Of a stretch of 64,000 bases of DNA, positions 59,207 to 64,000 are shown one piece after another. A program made the position numbers and the translations under genes. Below the pieces are notes generated by a model, which was not told where the DNA came from, made no database searches, and worked only from the letters and a program-made list of their open reading frames with translations. How positions within the stretch are numbered: the stretch's first letter is position 1; every line of letters starts with the position of its first letter. Source of the DNA: Panopea generosa (taxonomy: Eukaryota > Mollusca > Bivalvia > Adapedonta > Hiatellidae). The stretch is from positions 16,201,279 to 16,265,278 of the forward strand of contig CM055902.1 of the NCBI GenBank assembly GCA_029582155.1. Reading direction: 5' to 3'.

Positions 59207-60923
59207 GATCTTAATTACACCTAGCTTGCTGATTTATTTTACCTTGTATCAATAGACTAAATAGACTAAATCTAACTTAATTTTAATAGAAATGCAAACA
59301 ATATTACTAGAGCTATTGTGTAATTTCTGTTGTTTTTTATCGCACATTGAAAGCGAATAAAATAAAAATGATATTTAAGAATTATACAGTATTACGTTCG
59401 CCCTTTTGCATAATTTATTTTTTAATTGTTCAACGTAAAATTTATATTCACATAGTTTGTGGTTAAAAGTTTTTGATCAACCTATACTACTACTTTAGTG
59501 ATATTTTGTTAAACATATCTTCTTAAGTTTGTGAAAATTTATTTTGTATTTATAAATACGTAATAGTTAAATGCAAAATGACCAGCATATTTATCAGCAT
59601 CACTTTGAAACCAACGTTATTAAATTCAGAAAATGGAAATGCTAGGCTGAGATGTAAGCCCGTGGAACGTCACTGCGACATGTCTGTTAGTAGAAATATA
59701 GTAAATTTTAATAAAACATAGGGAGTTTGGAGGGGGAGGGGTACGCCGGTTTGTTTTTAAAGTAAATCCGCCATTGATACAGGCTCAAACGTGGTAAAAA
59801 ATGTTTCATCTTAGAAAGAATCCGAATGACATCACGTCTGCTAATTATTTATAGGACAATGTGACAATAATAAATATATATATATATATATATATACACA
59901 AATTCAATTTAAAGTGCCATCGATTATTACTCTACAAATTATTCCTTCCCTAACTTTCAACACAAGACTTAACACTCGTATTTAATTAAGTCAATTGTGA
60001 CGCAATACCAAACAGATTTATGTTTATAGTTCAATTTAAACGAAAATAGAAGATATTTTCTAAAGATATGGCGGTAAGCTTAATTAATACCCTGCCAATT
60101 ATTGGACAAGGTGATAACGTCATTCCCAGGCGTTCAATCCAATTATATTTCTTCCATTCAACAATAAGCAAACCAGTGAAGTAGTGCGAATTTGGAGTTT
60201 ACCTATATAAGATTAAGTTGCCGATATGCCCAAATAATTCTTATTTTACCTGCATTTAATGGTAAAGACAAGAAGAATTGTATCTTTTTGACAAAGTTGT
60301 GGTAATATCAATTCATTAAATTGATTTAGGTCGGCCTAATAATTCATTAATTTAGATCACGTGATGAACATTGTAATCAGGTGGTTTATTATTAGTTAAC
60401 CCTTTAATTACGCTCATTGTTATACTGAGTCATATACAATATATAACCAAGTTTGTGTGCTTGAATAATGAATACTTTATATATGTAATTGTGTGATATG
60501 TCGTATAAGAACTATTTTAATCACATGTAAACACTTGCTTAGCATACATTTAACAATAAATTAAAATATTCAACAAATCATGTTGAAAGGATACTAAAAA
60601 AAGCTTGTACAAATGTCACCATAATAGTTATTTTACATTTCATATATACCTCTTACGTTGTTCCGTATTAATTGGAAAAAAATGTATTAATCAATAAAAG
60701 AAAGCACAATGTTTTTTTTAAGAATACTTAAAAAATAATAAGTATCGGTTGAAGAGAATGAGAGAAAGAGACTTCACTGTTTTTATTATTGTACCGGTTC
60801 ATTCCAATACATTAATTAAGTGTTTTGTTTGTTTATGTTTATTTGATGAATCGATCCAGTAGTATCTCATTTTACCATCTACATGTAAGACCATATAGAG
60901 ATTGGTTACAGCGTAATTCAATA
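59207..60923 (+). other. Z segment of unit D; no gene seen
   Basis: 59755-59840 matches 42640-42740; 60330-60480 matches the promoter-like site of unit B from its TATA onward; 60720-60920 matches 28610-28790. A (TA)n tract is at 59873-59896. A CACGTGAT E-box stands at 60357-60364, where units B and C have CRE sites. Confidence 0.45.
60440..60446 (+). promoter_or_regulatory. TATA-like site, unit D copy of promoter region
   Basis: TATATAA followed by CCAAGTTTGTGTGCTTGAAT corresponds to TATATAAA and CCGTGTGCTTGAATAC at 24645-24690. The two CREs of unit B are not present upstream. Of three copies, B keeps CRE plus TATA, C keeps CRE only and D keeps TATA only. Confidence 0.3.
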
Positions 60924-61112
60924 TACAGTAGAACTTTAATGTTCGAACCCGACGGGACTGGACAAAGTAGTCCATGGTTGTCCGTCCGAGCCAAGTATTA
61001 TTCAACATCATACCATACAGGTAAATGTATATACATTGGAATAGGAAAAGGAATTCGACAGGGATCAACCAAATGGTTCAGGTTATATGTGGTGTTCCAG
61101 CCGTCATTGTTT
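60924..61112 (+). mobile_element. pogo/Tigger-like MITE, copy 2
   Basis: TACAGTAGAACTTTAATGTT then CGACGGGACTGG and CATCATACCATACAGGTAA follow the minus strand of copy 1 in order. The right end is lost after GCCGTCATTG. Unit B shows the empty site near 28787 (TTCAATATGTAAGTATT), so it entered unit D after the duplication, at a TA. The open frame spanning 60825-61163 crosses it and is not a gene. Confidence 0.7.
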
Positions 61113-61877
61113 AATAAAGCGATGATTGAAAATTCGTCAAAAGTACTTGGTCCACATTATTGAATTTTGTAAGCATTTCTATCAATCATAACTAAGGATT
61201 TAAAGTAAGATTTAACGATATATTAGCAAAAATGTAGCAAAGCAACTATTGACAAAATTAAAAAAAAAATCTGATATTAAATAACCAGACAGTAAACTAG
61301 TTTTGCACTTATTGAATAACAACGTATCCAAGAAGTTAATCCTTTCTTTTTGTCGACGTCAACAAAATAATTAAGTTACAGGTGCGGTCCTAACCATTTT
61401 ACTCCGTTTTATTTTTTATTCAGTAATGACTTCCAGAACTTCATTTGAAAATGCCACACGGTTGATCGGTATTAATAACAAACAAAGCTGCAGTAAGGAT
61501 ATATCTTCACGCAGTTTGGTAACGCACGGACGGGTTTTAGTACTTTGTTTGCCATTTAAATTGCAATTTAATGTGACGTTTGGTGTCACATATACTGATC
61601 ATGCCATTAAACAAATGCACGATTGTTTTTTTTTTCAGACGACGTGTTTATATTTATAAAACAAATCTGAAATCAAATTATAATGTGTTTAGGCAGAATG
61701 AGGATAAACATTAATTTGATATACATATAATAAAAGGTAAATGATCCTAAAATGTTTACTCCGTAAATTTACACCACGTTGTCTACCTCGTGATTCAAAT
61801 CGAAGTAATTTTTACACTGTAAAAAAAAAAAAAATAAGAGGATGTCATTTTATTTTGATTTTGTTTATACCATTTTA
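61113..61877 (+). other. Unit D, block matching 29.0-29.3 kb; no gene seen
   Basis: 61470-61820 matches 29030-29340 (GGGTTTTAGTACTTTGT, CAAATTATAATGT, CTCGTGATT(T/C)AAATCGAAG). An A16 run is at 61820-61835. No frame is conserved between the two copies. Confidence 0.5.
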
Positions 61878-62045
61878 TTTTAGCTCGATTGCAATGAAAG
61901 CTTAGATCTTTGTTCTCGAGTCCGCGTCAAGGGTAGAACCAGTACTAAGTGTCAACATTTAAAATACATCGGTTTTAGTGTGGGATCGAACATTGTACAT
62001 CCTGCGTGATTTGCCAACACTCTATCCACAACTCTGCCGCCGGGT
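61878..62045 (-). mobile_element. SINE-C copy (orthologous with 29470-29623)
   Basis: Minus strand: head near 62045 (CCGGCGGCAGAGTTGTGGAT), a degenerate B box (ATGTTCGATCCC), body TTAGTACTGGTTCTACCCT and GCGGACTCGAGAAC, end CAATCGAGCTAAA at 61878. Both flanks match unit B, which makes this an ancestral insertion. Confidence 0.8.
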
Positions 62046-64000
62046 GAACTTGATATATTTGGGCATTTTAATTATTGTTTCAAAATAAGCACCAATGAAA
62101 GTATAAAGAACTCTTATACGTGTTGTACCGAGATGGATACAACTATTTTCTGCTAACATGGAAGCATAACAAAGAATTCGATGAATTTACAACGATGTTT
62201 TCCTCTTATATTTGGCTTTGTACATACTACAGTTAAACGTTGCCATGTTGTATGTACAACGTATTATTTTATTAACTACGATATGCACCAATATAAGTAG
62301 TTAAGGTTCCATTTAAAATTTCTGTAGAAAAAAGTAACTGTATCGTGTATTTCTGAAACAGCTTCAAATTCTTTCACCAAGAGCCTAAAAAACGATCAAA
62401 CTGTCAAATAACATAAAAAATATGCAAAATATTGTAACAAATCCGTAAAATATAGGGGGTGGGGGACGAACTCAAATATATCTCTGGCAGGTTGAAGGGA
62501 AACAACACAGTATTTCTTCAATCGTAGTTTATCCACATTATTATCAACCTAGCAATGTATATCTATCATAAATAACACCGGCCGCAACGAAAACGAGTAG
62601 TGACAAGTTGTAAAAAAATAGCATTAATCTTGATCTACGTAAATTTAAACAATGCAAGAGTTTTATGTTCCAAGGGATAATTATTATAATTCAGTGGTTC
62701 TTCTTAATTATCAAAATAATAATTAGTTTGAGACGGCACTCTGTACAGTTATTTAGGACATGTTATAGCTAGGTACACAGGTGGATATCGACGGATTCAA
62801 CGGATTTTATTTATTGTTTAGGGTTATTTAAATGACTTTCGGAGTTTTTGAGTTTTTGTATCGTTCTGGAGTTCTCGACTGACCATCTCTTCCAAATATA
62901 TAGGCAAACGCGCCATAATATTTGAAAGTGAAACCAATATATAAACCAATCAAATCCAATGAATCCATCCATGTGACTAAATCAAACAATCATATATCCG
63001 AACGGAAAAATCCGTCGAGCTCGTCACGACTCTGCCGGCTGCTATATTCGACGTATAAAACATAAATTACATCTCAGTTAAACATTTACAGCATTAAATG
63101 CATTGTTATTGCATATTATTTTACTCAGTTAGCTCAAAAATGATTAAATGAACAAATTCCAGTATTATTCCTGTGAATGAAACTAATCAAACTTACCTAT
63201 AAAAGTCATATGGAATGCAGCCTAATGTCAACATATCAACTTGGATTTATGTAGAAATTGAACACTTCCTACACAAATATAACCAGAAGTTTATAATCAG
63301 CACACGTACAGTATACTTAAACCGTTTGGATGCAAGTACAATGCTAGAGTTAAACATTACTATTCAATTCAAGAGTGTACTGTAGATTTAATAATCGCAA
63401 TTTGAGAAAAATGATGGGTTTCGCGACTCCGATGAAAACAACATTTCAAACAATTACTTTGAATAATATATCATATATGAGACATAATCAACCCAGATCC
63501 CTTTATAACAATCTTAATTATGTTATTTCACTCCATAATTAATAATTGATGCAATTTTATTACAATACTTTATAAGATGTTCTAGCTTAGCTGATATCAG
63601 TTATTGTTTTGTACCTTGATATTCCATTTCTGTTCACCTTGCCTTGCAAACACATCATATTGTTCAGTTATGTATTACAGTGTTTACTCTACATTCGTTG
63701 GTCAAATGTCATTGTTGTAGCATTGAGATCCAGATGTGCGATTTATTTTATTTTTATGAATTGCATGGCAACCAACCTTAGTTTATTGACCTGCTGTAAA
63801 AAGTTGTTTCAAATATTAAACACACAGATGCAACCCATACACATCCATGTCCCGTAACGCAGTGGCATTTGTTTTCCCATTGGTCTTAAAGAACTAGTAG
63901 TACTATAATATACACATCGAACGTTGACAAAATACCATTCTTAGTGAATATGTTAGTAATTTGTATTTCCTAGTTAGTGCTGTGTATCTTGAAACGTTCT
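62046..64000 (+). other. Unit D, right part; no gene seen
   Basis: 62046-62260 continues the match to 29625-29820 (CAGTTAAACGTT). Beyond about 62300 nothing could be matched. A GGGGGTGGGGG stretch is at 62455-62465. The longest frame, 63609-63857 (+), lacks any recognisable domain. Confidence 0.45.

Larger units (their letters stand above)
53700..64000 (+). repeat. Unit D of the segmental array, open at the window edge
   Basis: Fourth and most diverged copy. The block 53705-53830 (with CTGACGCAAAAGCGAGCATC) matches 3615-3740 of unit A. A LINE copy fills 54.0-55.8 kb. Block 59755-59840 matches 42645-42740; the TATA-like site near 60440 and its downstream TGTGCTTGAATA match 24645-24690; 60720-60930 matches 28610-28790; 61440-61820 matches 29020-29340; 61878-62260 matches 29470-29820, including an orthologous SINE-C. 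The unit probably continues past base 64000. Confidence 0.6.

Noticed and set aside
60396-60408. A second piggyBac-like end (GTTAACCCTTTAA)
   Set aside because: Only a short match to the MITE end, with no inverted partner nearby.
60825-61163. A 112-codon + strand frame
   Set aside because: It runs through a pogo-like MITE into flanking DNA and has no counterpart in unit B.

Overview
The window is AT-rich, intron- or intergenic-type animal DNA, most likely from a bivalve mollusc. The case for this rests on several tRNA-derived SINE families, jockey/I-type LINE fragments of the kind common in bivalves, a CAAGAGCTGT-type non-autonomous element that I recognise from bivalve genomes, long simple repeats, and the lack of any long open reading frame. 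No complete host protein-coding gene could be supported. Every confident protein-coding signal belongs to a decayed transposable element; a few short host-exon candidates are listed at low confidence.

The main structure is not a gene but a diverged, head-to-tail array of large segments. Reading the window against itself, the same order of anchor blocks returns four times on the + strand: unit A (about 0.2-17.2 kb), unit B (17.2-38.5 kb), unit C (39.7-53 kb) and unit D (53.7 kb to the end). The cyclic order is Y (SINE-A, then blocks like 2.3-7.1 kb), then a 39-bp minisatellite, then Z (blocks like 24.0-29.8 kb, including a CRE/TATA promoter-like site), then X (blocks like 10.5-12.7 kb). Each unit has lost some blocks and gained its own insertions, which dates many insertions relative to the duplications.

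Region by region: 0.2-7.8 kb, Y segment of unit A with SINEs; 7.9-10.2 kb, a 61-copy 39-bp minisatellite with a 312-bp higher-order period; 10.5-12.7 kb, X segment interrupted by a terminal-repeat element, a palindrome with 23 G in its loop, and a LINE 3' end; 13.2-14.4 kb, a 565-bp tandem duplication whose breakpoint lies in a piggyBac-like MITE; 17.2-23.7 kb, Y segment of unit B with a 1.57-kb Tc1-like transposon; 24-30 kb, Z segment with 113-bp repeats, paired CREs, a TATA box and a compound microsatellite; 30.5-37.9 kb, a nest of LINE, SINE and MITE insertions with a 180-bp GTGA array; 37.9-48 kb, X, Y and Z segments of units B/C with a short copy of the minisatellite; 46.6-51 kb, three copies of an apparently undescribed 426-470-bp MITE; 53.7-64 kb, unit D with a LINE, a possible LINE ORF1 fragment, two pogo-like MITEs and blocks matching 28.6-29.8 kb.

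All homology statements come from reading the sequence by eye. Percent identities, family names and dates were not computed.
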